Assembly: GCF_932276165.1 (NCBI RefSeq)
Contig: NC_063999.1
Location: forward strand, 1,738,501-1,802,500
DNA: 64,000 nucleotides
Reading direction: 5' to 3'
Source: Plutella xylostella
Lineage: Eukaryota; Arthropoda; Insecta; Lepidoptera; Plutellidae
This document shows, in pieces, positions 22,201 to 37,200 of this stretch. Numbering within the stretch: position 1 is the stretch's first letter; every line of letters begins with the position of its first letter. The position numbers were made by a program, and so were the translations under genes. The notes below the pieces were generated by a model. The model had not been told where the DNA came from. It ran no database searches and was given only the letters and a program-made list of their open reading frames with translations.

Positions 22201-25200
22201 ATTATGATATATATATTATGAAAAATATTAACGTAATTAAACTTTCACTAAGAAATTATAAGAATGACTCGATATTAAATCGCGTTTAGACTAGGATTGA
22301 AACATGCTGCAAGTGGGTCGCACTAGACAAGCTTTACTTTGAGTGTCACGCTTTTCGCGGACTAGTAATCGCTCGTCAAGCGTTTTGTATTAGCTATTGT
22401 CTAGTTAACAAGGGGTGGAATGAAAATTCATGAAACTTAAATAAAAAGCCTGGCTTTTACTTTAGAGAAGCTTTAGTGCCAATTTCTCCATAGTCGGTTA
22501 TATAACCGACCAGGGATTGGTTCATCAAGTATAGTATACGTCATCTCCATATAAAATGTTCTTGTCAGAAGTGTCAAAAGTCAACCACTAATACCTGGTT
22601 ATGCTCTAACCGACTATGGCGAAATTGGAGCTTAGCCTAGCAAAACTTTAGAAAAGTCAACGCCCAACAAAACAAACCGTAGGTGATTATAGGTACTTAC
22701 TGCCTAATTTATATTTCAATATTTGACTCTTACACAACTAATTATTAATTACTGATGATAATTGATTGATAATTTGTTATTTTTTGCACTTCCCTATCTT
22801 TTGCTCCTGAACCTCCTGCAGGTGGACTGGTAGAGAATGCTCTTAGCATTAAGTCCACCTGATTGTACATCTACTGTTGTAATATGTGCAATAAAAGTAT
22901 ACATAAATAATGATGCTGATGGCCAAGCTGCACTAGATGCTTAACCGTCATCGTTGCCAAGAGGAAGTCGAAGCTCACGACAGTACTTTCTGTCAACGAA
23001 ATTGCCACATAATGGCTCTAAATTATGAATCTAACTCAAAAAACCGTGACAATGCGGGCCATTTCTTAAAAAGCTCAAATCACGACCGTCACAATAGAAG
23101 CATTTGTAAAGGTGAAAATTGGCCGCTGACGTGACGACATGTTTTAGCAGACGACGCGTCGTGTCTCACCGACACTACCTACTAGGCCCGAAGTCAGCTA
23201 AATTTTATAAATGTCAGTTGGATATAAAGGAAATGTAATATTGGACAGTAAGTCATTATTTACTTATATGTATAATTTCCTCTTGTTTTTAAATCCAACT
23301 GACATGCTATTGACATCTATATCAAAATTTTGCAGATTTCGGGGCCTGGTTGCTAATTATTTCTATGGGATTCGTCTTTGGCCGGCGACATGACAGCAAA
23401 TACATAGAAATTGTGTCGCCTGCTGCAACCTCATGTAGTCAGCCGTCAATCAGCACCCTAAATTGTAACTGTCGCAACACGGTCGGCTGATAAGTCTACC
23501 GTTTTGTTTACCATAATGTGCAGAAAGCATACATTAAAGTGTGTAAATCTCGAGAGATCTTGCACCGGGACTGAAGTAATTTTACCCAGCGGTACGCTGC
23601 ATAATCACTCATGTAAGATTTGGGACACAGTTCAAAAAGTTTAAAAGGCTACAAAAGTTTTGGAGGTTGATGCCTTCGTCTTGTGTACCTACGTGTACTC
23701 ACTATTTTAACTAACTTAGAAAAAAGGAGGAGGAGGAGGAGGTCTCAATTCGTCTAGTATGCTATTTTTCCTGACTTTTTAGCGATTTGCATAGTCGGTT
23801 TTCATTTTAAATTGGCTAACATTCTTCTCCTATTGGCTTTTTAATTGTTGTGAAAGGATTGGCGTTTCTCGCTGACAGTCCAGGGTTCGAGGGTGATAAA
23901 TAGGTGACGTCACTCGATTTGGCTCCTTCCGTGCACCTAAGCTCACGACTGTAGCCCCCAAGGTGTAGCCAGAGGTGACTGTGAAGAGTGTGTGTCATGT
24001 GATAGGAATAAAGAAACATTAATTTGACACACATACAGTGACATTCAAATTCGTTAATGCCCTTAGGTAATTATTAACATGAGTCGTATATATAATAAGT
24101 AAGTACTTAATGAAAGAAAAAAAAATATTCACGTTTTTTACACGTTATCCTTGCTAGATGTGAAATTATATAATACTCATAATATTTACTAATTATATTG
24201 TAAGGAAATACGTCTACAGCTGCTGAGAAATATAAACAATGACTATCATAATAGTTTAATTGCAATCTCAAATTCCTAATAGACTTCATGAAAAAATAAA
24301 CTGCTATGTTACCTACAGAATGATACAGAACAGCAACTGAAAAAAAACTAGGAAATACATTATTATGTCATAAACATAACATAATAATTAACCATAATGG
24401 GTATCAAACGACACGACTTCATAGCGTAAGTCCAAAATCGTTTCACCCGGTTGCCAAGCAGAGCATTAAACAAACAACATTGGAGGGTTCTGTAATGTGA
24501 TGCAATTTGAAAGTACATAGGGAAGATTCCTAGACGCAATGTGTACTTGAATTCGTGCAATTAAATTTCGTTTCGCAATCGGTTTGGTACCACCCGAGTC
24601 CGCGTTGTTCTATGCCAAACCATAGAACAACGCGGACTCGGCGAGCGTGGTGTAACTCTTTGTTTTGATGGCGTGTGTTTGGTTTTACATTTCAACTTAT
24701 AAGTTGGTATATTAAATTTTATGTCTACCACAACGCCCATTACAGTCTGCCTACTGGTTACTCACGGCACAGGCTTAGCCTAGTGTGAGAACCCTAGCTA
24801 CCATAGTTTTTTTTTTTTTTTAATCTGGTCCAAACAATTTATAACTGTTTTATATTCATAATATTTATTAAGATAACCTGTATTTTTTGGTTAAATAATC
24901 ATTTTTTCATTTTTTATTTTTTTTTCATCTGGACAATTATGCTCTCCTAAGGGAGACCTCAATACTTTGTCCTCTGTCTCCCCAATTCAACCACCAGGAG
25001 CCTTCACGCAAAATGTGGTCGTCGATCAGGCCTAGCAAATATACTTACCTATTTCACGACATGAAAAATATAAATGTCAGTTGAATTTCGATTACAGCGT
25101 ATTTCTAAAACCTTTCATCTACATGCCGTAGCATCACTAATTGTCCTGTTGGCTTCACCATGCTCCGCTGCGCGACGCTCGGTGTCACTGCGTTCGAAAC

Positions 25201-28200
25201 AGTGTGACAAATTATACCACATTTCAGCGCATACCCTGTCTGGTACCTAACCAGATATTTGCGATTCTCATTTGTTCCTAAATGTGTTAAAATATGTACT
25301 TATGTCAGAGATACAGACAGGGTGTCATTTTTATTTGTTTCGAGTAGAAGTAGATGCACTTATTTCGAAACTATGGATAGTTGGGTTTGTTTTTTTTAAA
25401 GTTAAATACTAAACTAAGTTTTTTGTTTCTCACTATTGTGTCCCGCTTCTTGGCAAAGGTCTTAACTAAGTTAGCGTTCTAAAATGATCACTCTTTTAAG
25501 ATAAGTAGTAACTTAATAGATTTCTCTACTGGTTCAGTGGCTTACCTAAAGAGGAGCTGGTTAGGTCGCTTGTGACTAATCAAATCGCAAAACACTGAGA
25601 CAGTGGCACCAGATAACCATTACATATGACTTCGCAAGAATGACATTTCTATGTAATTTCATTAGATAAAGAAAATGCACATAATTGCTTGAACGTCCAC
25701 CTCACATGCTACTGCGCATATTCCTTTTCTAAAACCTACACTACGGTCTAGGAAATAGGGGTTAGGTGAGTTTATTGTGGAAACGAAATCTGCAAAATGT
25801 ACGATTTCTTCTCCGCATGGAAGCACCTGAGATGAGAGTGTGTGATAACTTTACATACATACGTTTCCTTGTTATAATAGGTGCTTCTCTGACAGTAACA
25901 CATAAATTATGGACGTAGATAGCGTATACAGACCTTTGTATGACTAGATGCCATAAATGCACTAATTTCTATGAGAACTGGGCGTGCCGATATTTGTATA
26001 TGAATTATTATTTTTGACACTGACAATGACAGCTGGACGGGACTAAATGTATGAACCAACGCGCTCAGTAGGTATTAGCGTAGAATTACAAGTACAGTAG
26101 TACAAGTACTCGTTATTCCATGGTATTAGGTATGTACACTTGGGGAATCTGATGTCATATAATATGTCTGTGGTAACTGGTATCACATAAATTATGTAGG
26201 CATAAATGGGTATTCTTAAAATATCTGCATGTTATTTGCACAGTGCGCCGAAAATTTATTCAGTTTCAATGAGTCTGGAGTGAAAATTGCAACCTTGATA
26301 ATGTTAATGTCACAACTGTGCCTTATTGGATATCCTAAAAAATATACTTAAGTACTACCGAGTAATGAAAAAATTCCACTTATATAATTCCGGCACCAAA
26401 ATATCCCCATTTTCTTTAAACAGAAACTTTTTATTTAAGTTAACTAAAAAATGTACTTACCTAATATTTACATTTTTAGTTGGTAATATTCTAATGTTAA
26501 GTGTAGGTACTACATGCTAGTGAGTATATTTTATTATATTTCAGGCCTAACAGTAGGTACTTAATCCCTGCTTAGGATAATTAAGATATGCTGAATACAT
26601 AAAAACTATATTAAATTTTACCGGAAATCACAATGCAATGTAAAGCAGATCTTGCGGAAATGAAGTTACTAAGTATTTCATCATTTCAATAGTTTTTAAT
26701 TACTCAATTCAATTTGAAAAGGCGTGAGGAAAATGTTAAACTAGAGGGTTATTCTATACTGACGAAAAAACGAACAAACGAGAGCTTGTCGTGCAATTGC
26801 CTCGTTTTGTACGACCTACAGTCGTCGAAATATAATAGGCCCGTTTGGACAGCTCCAAAATGTATGGGATGACAGCTGGTGTCAAAACTAAATCATCAAA
26901 AATCTAAACAATAAGTAGCTTTTGGTGTTTTAAAAGTTTTTTATTCTTTCGGCCGTTAAATAATACCTAAGCCAGACTATGTGTCTTTTTATGTATTTCA
27001 TCAAGTAAATAGCAAATTTGAGTAGCTGTCCAAACGGGCCTATTATATTTGGACGACTGTAGAGTCGTGGCTCGCGCAGCAGCGCTCTGAAACTCGTTTT
27101 CGTTGTAAAGAGTGACCCCCCCTAATTCTAATCGCAAATCTTAATAGCCGTGCAAACCGATCATCTGCGGGCCACTTTCCCATTGCATAACAGTAGCAAA
27201 ATAAATAAAAAAGTGTTATTTACATAACAACACAACTTTTTGTTAATAGTTTTCTGCGTGTGGCCGCTAGACCGAGTCGGAAATAGAGAAGCTCTTTTGA
27301 TCGGAAATGAATGCGCATTTTTTTATTTTAATTAACGTGCACTAATCACAATAATCATGTATTTTAAGTTGGTAAAGGTTGTATTTAATCGTAATTTTCA
27401 AAGGATTTTCATTAATTTCTCTCATTCTAAACATGCGATGCGAATGTTTTTTTACCCTTTAACACCATTTTATGATATCACATAAATTATAACAATATAT
27501 GTTACAGCATCAATGGCCTATCTATGTAAATTCCTTTCAGGAAATGCAGTTATGACTTTTTCATCAATAAATCAAACCGCCTTATTGTATTCATTGTGTC
27601 TTGTTTTGTGCAATACACATACACATACGCATTTTTTGCTTTTACATGGGTTGCGTGCTTTGATACGTAATGAAATAATGTTACCGCCTACCTATGAAAT
27701 ATGTAAAGATTGTAGAGGCAACTTTACTATATTTTCAAAGATTAAATTTAAAAAATTATCAAACTATTACTTACCGTTTTTAGTTGGTAATATCCTGATG
27801 CTCTGTTAAATGGACTTCAATGTTACAAAAGGCGTAATTAAGTTTGGCTTTTCCTTTAAGGAGTAATTTGGTCCTTTTCTCAGTGGAACCTTTTCATTGC
27901 CCGTGAGTGTACTACTTCTATCCTGAGTTTTCATGATACGAGCGATGTCTAACAGTAAGAGTCGAACTTCAAATTATCAAGATGACTGTTGCAAGTTGCA
28001 AGCCTCTTAACTGTCAATTCGTTAAAAGGTAGTTTCTTCGGTGGGCTACCCTTAAACGGGCCAAATACAATACACATTGCACATACATTACTTTCAGCCA
28101 CGCATCACGGTGGAACGTTACCGTGGATGTAATTGAATAAGTGCATGATCGTAATATCGTAACAAACAATGTGCACTATCAATGGATGATAATGATGGAT

Positions 28201-31200
28201 GCCATTCTTCATTATGGTGGCTCCGTGCAGTCACCCCGCCTCTACTAGCAATGATGTTTCATGCTCGGTGCATTTTTATACAGGGTGTTGCAAATAGGAC
28301 ATACTTGCTAACCCGAAAGGGGGTGCCTCAGGGGGTCATTCTGAACAACTTTTATACTACGAGTTTTGGAAATTGTCAAAAATTCTTTTTCGTTTTCTAT
28401 TTAAAAGGAAAAAAATATCGTGAATTATCAAAACAACAAAATTAGAACAAAATTTGTTCAGAATGACCGCCTGAGTCACCCCCTATCGGCTTTTATACCC
28501 TTTTAACAACATTCGGTATAATCATTTGCCAAGAAGGTTTAGCCAGATATTGGAACTGGGAACTTATATGGCCTGCCCTTTATAAAATAATGATTGGGAT
28601 GGGGTTGGAACTACCTATAATAGTGGCGAAAAGTGGGTGCATCAAGCTACCTCTGGCAAATTTACCCGCAATTATGCTGTATCTATTACCAAGCTATAAG
28701 AAGCTTATCACAATCGAATCGTATGATTTTGATAAAATTTAAAAATACCAATTGGCTGTAAACGTTGAGAATAAAAAATTTAGGGTCTAGACAGGCGGAC
28801 CGTATTTCAACTGCAAATAGCAGTTCAGGTGCAGTTGACACGACTGCAATAGCTGCAAACTAAACGCGAAGTCCGATTGCAGTTCAATTGCAGTCGGCGT
28901 GCAGTTGCAGTTGGATTGCAGTTGAAATGCGGTCCGTCTGTCTAGCTAGACCCTTAGACCATATACAACCACTAACAACATTCGACCATAATTTTATATC
29001 ATAATTTTAAACTTTCTTCAAGTCGTAACCGTAACTCAGAGGAAACAACAAATTAAATTTACCTCATAGTTGTAATACCTACGTGTATAATTGCTTTCTA
29101 CAACTTTGTAATTGTATCACGTTAACGCATAATGTCTATTTAGCCAGAGAAAATAGGAAAAGCTGTTCATAATGATAGTGTTTAGTTGGTTTAGAACGAC
29201 GCAACTCAAAGGTTCAACCGTACTTAGAAATGTCGATTGAAAACCAACTTTACTTATGTAAACGAAGTGAGTAGGGAACTATTTGAAGAAGACGGGCGGC
29301 TAGTGTCTGTGAACCGTGTTATACTTTTAATTACATACTTATTCTCTTGTCAGGCGCATGGTATTATTGCCAATAATACATAAGTATCTATTTCATCTCA
29401 CATAATTATAACACTAAGCTTGTTCATTTAGCTAGACCGGCTCGTAAATATACCTAGCTACATAACAAAAATGTGTATCCTAGATCCAAAACGCCCTAAT
29501 TCTGCGCTTGCCTTGCCCATCGAGTTCGTCACCCATACCTAATGCTTTTGTCATTCATTTTTCCACACACCAACGTACAAGTATAAGGTGGCAACTAAGT
29601 TTACCCACTCGCTGGTCAGCCGGACCGCGTCTCGCCAGAGGAATGCTAATCTCAGTTACGCTGTTCCGCTCTTCCGTACAATGTCACGCGATACTGGAGG
29701 ACGGCTCTAGCTTGACAAATAACGAATTAACTATTGCTGTCATCATGTCATGCGATAGAGATATTTTTATAGTTCTCGAGTGGAGACCACGAACAAGCAA
29801 ACGCAGCGTGAGACGCCCTTCTTCCCGCTGGACTGACGACCTTAGGCGGGTAGCCGGTAGTGGTTGGATGAGGAAGGCCGAGGACCGAGTGTCTTGGCGC
29901 TCCTTGGGAGAGGCTTATGTCCAGCAGTGGATGATTATTGGCTGATGATGATAGATATTTTAACACATCGAGATAAAGTCGTGGTTAGCGAAGCGGCGCT
30001 ATGAAACTTAGTTTTTCGTAAGGTAGATAGACCTCTCTGTATGCAGAGTATTCACATGCGATGTGGATGTGGGTGGACAGTGGGTAATATTTATAATGAG
30101 TTGGTTTAATAAATTTCTATTTACTTCCATCGATAGCTATTTCCATAGCACGTTGAGCAATTTCATGGATTGAGCATCTACTGGTACCTAAATATTTTCA
30201 ACTGCTTAAGAAACCAATTAATTCACTTTCAAACCACTGACCCTATTCCGTCAACAGCCTAATAGACATTTAAGTCACAACTTGTTACCATAACACCATA
30301 AATAAATAAGCTAACTAGTCGTTTCGTAATAATATGATACTCGCACAATGCATGCCACCTCCGGACACGGACTGGAGACTCGTGAGGGCGAAGTCACGAC
30401 TACACGTAACATATTACAAGATCCCAGGATGTTATAAAATATGAAATTGTGAAATATGGTAAGGATGGTATTATTCTGAGCAACCCTAGGCAAATCATAC
30501 CTACTGCCATTGAATCTCAGCACGACATAACCTAACCAACGTTAAAAACCCTCGACATTCAAAACATAACTTTTAAACGGCTAAGCCGATTTTGATAAAT
30601 TATGGCTAACTTGGGGTAACGTAAACGTCTACTATGACCCAAAAATTCAAACCGAAAAACGTTTCAGCCGCCAAATACACAAACACGTTAAACAAACTTA
30701 GGTCGTCGTCGAGGGTTATAATGATATTTTTGCAACCAAAACTAGTAGTTACACCTAGATTTTCTTCTAAAACTGTTGCTTTACCGTTTAAGTAAGTACC
30801 TTTTTCTGTTGCCATGCATGGATATTCAGATTATTTTAAAACCCAAAACCAGTACTTTGTCTAAGGTCTACTACTAAAGATAAATCTATCTTTATAACAA
30901 AATAAATTATGATCTAAAGTCGAATAAGTTTTGGACAGACAACTGGAAAGGTTAATGTTTGCTTTACTGTTTCTCACAAAATAACAATTGAATTTAATAT
31001 AATTCGTTATGTTATCTAAGTCGAAACGGAAGGTAGAATGTATTTAGTATTTTACCATTTCCTACTATATATTAATATTGCAGGATTGAATTTCACGTTT
31101 TATGATAGTAGTTAAGGGCCTGTTACGATGTCTGGATAATAGTTATCTGCTGGGTGATGAAAATCATACCTACTGTCATCTTTTAATTAAATTCTACAGA

Positions 31201-34200
31201 GTGGTCGTAACTAAAATGTTTTCTCCCACAAATAAGTGTGGGAGTGGAACAGAACGCAAGGTGAAATATCCATGACGACGAATAACAGAGGAGCATAGAG
31301 TGAAAGGAGAGTGTGAAAGACGTATAAAGACGTAAAGACGATTTCATATTTCTTTATTTTATTTTGACCCTTATATAATAAAAGTGATAAATACAACATC
31401 TGATTTAATTCCTACATAAACTTTATCAACAAGTAGCAAGATTGTAGATGCTGGTGGAAAACATCTGAATTATTGTGGTTGTATCACTCACTCACTCACT
31501 CACTCTTGATGGCTCGTTGACCCAAAGTGTATCTTGGCCTCCGCTACCAAAAGACGCCACTTCTCTCTGTTCCGCGCAAGTTCTCGCCAGTTGTCCGTTT
31601 TGAGCTCGCGCAGATCCTTCTCCACCTCATCTCTCCAGCGATACCTGGGGCGACCGACTGGCCTACGCCCAACGGGTCGCGCTTCATATGCCATCCTAGC
31701 CGCCCGATCCTCTCCCATTCTTTCTACGTGACCGAACCAGCGGAGTCTTGCAGCTTTAGTCTCTCCAATTATGTGGGCCCGGCCATTAGGTTTTATTGTG
31801 GTTGTATATAAAATATTATTTTTATCATTAGTTATTACATACTTATTGAACATTTCAATGTTACCTATACAATACCTCTAGATAGCTAGGTTACTAAGGC
31901 AAATTTATTTAATTCAAATGATTTATTATAAGCTAAATCGTGATCCTCTTTGCGCACAGGTTCAATGTGCCTATAAAACATCCTTTCCCAGTCTATGAAC
32001 GTAGGCGTCTCGACATGACTCGCCACAATTTATTGTGATCAGAGCGTGTGGGACGCCCCTCGGTTAATTGGCAATATGTAAAGTTACTTCATGTGAAATT
32101 TATCTAGGTACTTATTAGCTGTTTCCGCGAGCTTCGCTTCGCCTTAAAAAGTTTTCCCGTGGGAAATCCGGGATAAAAAGTAGCCTATATACTTTTTCAG
32201 GGTCTAGAACATATGTATACCAAATTTCATTCAAATCCGTTCTGTAGTTTTGGCGTGAAAGAGTAACAGACAGACAGACACAGTTACTTTCGCATAATAT
32301 TAGTTAGGATTAGGATTTTACTGTATTAAGGTTATTTTCCTTTACATTTGCGTCTGCCATGAATTCTTTTTCGTGAAATTTGAAATTTTGTAAAGCAATA
32401 TTGATTATCAATTTGTGTAACTTGTCATCATTCACTATCGTTTGGAAAGCAGGTTAACCTGGATCACCCTGCTTTTAATAGTATTGAAGATAATAATTAT
32501 ATGATACGATAAGTTGACTGGTAGAGAATGCTCTTAGCATTAAGTCCACCTGATTGTACATCTTCTTTTGTAATTTGTGCAATAAAAGTATAGATAAATA
32601 AATAAATAAGAGAATAATTAATATTGAAGAAGATATTATGTGTCACATTTTACGATTCATTAATTGAAACGTGACCTCAAACATATTATAATTTAAATCA
32701 GTTTTGAATAATAATGAAATGCCGTCTGTTCTGGGGTGGCTGAAAAGCATTCAACTGTCATTCACCTTTCGTATATTATGTAAAGAGAGCAATTCGTCTG
32801 AATAATATTATTGCCTATTTTGAATTTCATTGACTTAGATTCCATTTCGTAAGTTTATTTTTGTCAGTGAACCATGGAAGTAATGAGTGAATTACTTCCA
32901 TGCAGAGAACATACTTTTGATGGACTATTAAAGTTCTTTGACAGAGAGTATAGAGACCTTAGACAAGTAAACCCAGTATACGGACAGAAAGACGACTATT
33001 AATTTGTCCAAATTAAGTGTGCTGTAAACACATACTTTTGATTTAAATTCAGAACAAAACTTTATAGTAATAGATTTTAAAGTTCGTCATTAGTTTTAAA
33101 GTTCTTTTGCAACTGATTACAAGTGGAGATGTTAGGGATTCTGAAAGCATAATTTTATGTCTTCATCACTGCCAATAACATTATAAATTTACTTTATAGG
33201 TTACGTTATGTAATAATAATAATAATATGTAAAAATAGGTTAGGTATAGTTTAACAGGTTTAATTACTGTATGTAGAGTATTGTTGAGTTTACAATAAAG
33301 TTTCAGTTGCTATGCGGTATTCTCCTCAGAAAGGCGCTGTGACAAATGAAATGATTTAAAAATTTAAATAATTATTGGTATTGTAATTTATTTAAATCTT
33401 ACTTCATTCATTCATTTCTTATAGTACTTAGTAGATCTTGAGGACGTCAACCTTTTTGTAATACTTATACTTGCATAATTATGTTTTTTTATAGTGTAAT
33501 AGTTACTTTTACCAGTATCTGTTTTTTTTTTACTGACGGGAAACTTAGGTTAGTAATGCCCTTATTTGAATAAATCCCACCCTATAAGACAGGTTGCGAT
33601 GGAGAGTCACTGTGGGTGGACGCCCTCTGCCCGATCCAGGGGACATAGGATACTAAGTCAAGTAAGTCAAGATAGGTGTTATCTCGAGTCTCGACAAAAC
33701 TATTCTCTATTAAAACGTCGAAATCTGCCGTCTACCTCTATTCTCTCATATTCGTTATACCTCGTGTGGTTTTGACGAGAGTCTGGAGCGCGCTTAAGGG
33801 TGCTTACATAGAGAATCGGGTTCTCTGTATCTACCTGTACCGGTAACCTGAATATGCGAAAGCGCTCACAGAGATTTAAAAATCCGGAAAATGCTCCGTG
33901 AGTGAGCGCTTTTGCATAACCAGGTTACCGGTACAGGTAGACACAGGGAACCCGATTCTCTATGTAAGCACCCTAAGTATGTACTTTGGTTTCTGTCTAG
34001 ATCACCTGGATGAGCGCAATCCTTAATGAGTTAATTAAATCTCAGCCCCAAACCGCACAATTACCTTTCAGGTCAGATGGAACACTTTCGCACCGGCCGG
34101 CGTGTTGAAACAGCTAGCGGAACGACAGACACACAGACAGACAGACAATGTTGTAAATATTCATGAACTGTTACACTGTACAATGGTATAGTGTTGTGTG

Positions 34201-37200
34201 GACGAGATTAGGCGTCAATTGTGATTGGTTTGGTGTATTGTAGACTATTATTGTTATTGGTAAAGTTTGATGAGGACTTGAAATATAAATTTATTATTAT
34301 GTATGCCGGTTTTATAGCTGAGAGCTTTCTTAATTTAGGTCGTAGATAATGTTACCTTGAGTGTTCTTAGACATATTTTATCAAAATCATATATTCATAT
34401 AATAATTTTAATGTTGAATGACGGAGTTTTTTTTTGTTACTTAGATTAAATAACGATATATTTACATGAACTTCGGAGCTTTTTAAGTACGACTTAATAA
34501 CGAATTTCTTAAGCTTATCTTTAAGTTTATTTGAATGACAGAAAGTGACCATGTTAGAAAGTAGGTAACTGTGTCTGTTACTCTTTCACGCCAAAACTAC
34601 TGAACGGATTTGAATGAAATTTGGTATAAATATGGTCTAGACCCTGAGAAATAACATAAGTACTTTTTATCCCGGAATTCCCACGGGAAAACTTTTTAAG
34701 GCGAAGCGAAGCTCGCGGGAACAGCTACATTTCATAAAAATCGTTTTCGGAGCTACGTGTATCCGTTCACAGACAGGCTAATAAAATGTACAAAAATCAA
34801 ATTTAAATCTAGGTAAGTATACATTTTTATTGCTAGTCGATCCGAGACGAGGTCACCAAATAAAATAAATAGTACATTGACCATTACATTTACCTAATGT
34901 ATGTAACCTAGGTACATAATCGTGCGCAGCGACAGTAAATTAGGTTATAAATAAACTAAATGAGCATGATGTAGGCGTAACATTAGGATCGTTAGGTTTA
35001 TATATACAATCAATTTGTATAGGTATTAGTAGTAGGTACCTAGGTAGGTACATTTATAGACGTGGTGCATCAAAAAGCAAAAGCTCATAGTGATAGACTC
35101 ATACTCTTGACAAACAACAAATAATTGTAAATGTTTACGTTTAATATTACTTACTGAATAAAATCATTATTTTATTCAATGTAAAATTTATTCTCTGGGC
35201 ATAGAATCATAGAATCAGAATGCAATCTATTTTATTATTTTCTACTCTACATGTGCTGTGGACAATAAAGGCCATATAACTGTTCGCAAGCTACCTATAA
35301 ACATGTACTTAGTTAAAAACTATTTAATATACGCCTTAAACCCAGGCGTGGCTGGCAAACCAGTTTCTCCCAAGTAAGATCTAAAAGATCTACAAACTAG
35401 ACCCAGTAGTCCCCCTATATACAATCATGGCAGATCGATGTAGTTATGTATATTTGTGCTGCATAGAATTTCTCCAACAAACTGGTTCTAAGGCATTGCC
35501 TTGCCATTTCCATTGTATGGTTCAATGAATCATGGAATAAAATAAAATAAAGGATTCGCTGTTTTGGCTTGGTAAAAGTGAGAGATTTTAAACTGAGAAG
35601 TTACTTTATATTACTCTTGTTACTCATTATAGTCGTCGAAATATGTATAATATGCCCGTTTGGACAGCAACACAAATTTGCTATTTACTCTGGATTTACT
35701 TGATGAAATACATAAAATGACACAAAATCTGGCGTATTATTTAACGGCCAAAAGAAAAAAGAACTTTTGAAGCCCCAAAAGTTACTTATTGTTTAGATTT
35801 TTTATGATTTAGATTTGACACCAGCTGTCATCCCATACATTTTGGAGCTGTCCAAACGGGCTTATTATATTTGGACGACTTTACGTATACATTATGAGCA
35901 GTAGAATTTTCATATAAGTACCTACTTATTAAGTATCTAAGGAGTTACTTATTTATGTGAACAATAATTATTGTGAGTTTAGCAGGTTTTAAGATAAATA
36001 CCTCGGTACCTAGTTACAATATACATAAGTACTATAGCTATATTATTGTGCTTTAGCTATTTAAGCAATACCACTATAGTCCCGCAAATAAACATGTCAT
36101 TTCATTTTATTTACGGGTCTCCTTCATTTGTCTGCCAAAATGTGAATAAAATGTACCTAGTTATCTAATCCCCACTTTTATGTCATTTTGAACTTGACCT
36201 TTAGCAAAAAAATAAGGCAAAATAAATGCATTTTATTATCTATTCGATACTTATTTGTCACATGTTCACATTTGAGGATCTACTTATTATGTAATTATGG
36301 AACGTGAGAACATAAAAAATACGTCCTACATGAATACCTATACAAGGTGCTGCAAAAGTCCTATAAGTACCTACCTATGCCGAAAGGGGGTGACTCAGAC
36401 AGGGGGACATCTTAAAGAAAAGTTTTTAAAATCAATTGAAAATTGGGTACAATTTAAATCATCACCAAAAAAATATATTGTACGCTAATACATTGCACCA
36501 AAAAAAATAATTTATTAAATCAACTCCAAAATCGAAACCCCAAAAAAAAACGTTTACGTTCCAAAATAAATAAACAAGCCTCCAAATAATTGCAAGTTTA
36601 CAATAGAAAATCTTTTTCGTCGCCAAAACGGATAAATCACCAAATTATGCTATACTAAAATATAAACATTGACACCAAAACTGAGTGTTCAATTTTTTTT
36701 TAATTCACCAAATTATCCTACCCAAAAACAATATAAAATATAGTATAAAGGTAATCGATTTACCTGTTAATTTTAATATGTAGGCATTTGCGGCTTTAAG
36801 AGTGGTGCGGCATGAATTTTGAATTTGCGCGATGCTTGTGGACGCAATGTATTGATGTCTAGTACATCGACCTCAATACATCGCGGCAAATTCACCCCTT
36901 CTGGACAAGGTCAAATTTGAGCGGCGCCATCCCCCCGCGCCCGCATACTCATATATATACATTTACCTATCATCATCATGATCATCAGCCAATAATCATC
37001 CACTGCTGCATTTCCTAGATTATTACCTTATTGTACTGAATATTGTGTATTTTACGGATGTGTACTGTTTGTGTTCCTAATAAATAAAAACTAAAACTAA
37101 AACTGCTGGACATAGGCCTCTCCCAAGGAGCGCCACAACACTCGGTCCTCGGCCTTCCTCATCCAACCACAACCCGCCTAAGGTCGTCAGTCCAGCGGGC

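Noticed and set aside
29508..29771. N-terminal half of a 145-codon ORF
   Set aside because: It has no recognisable domain; only the second half is a LINE tail. Chance fusion of frames.
36297..36488. 63-codon ORF as a small gene
   Set aside because: It spans a MITE D fragment and the start of a foldback arm.
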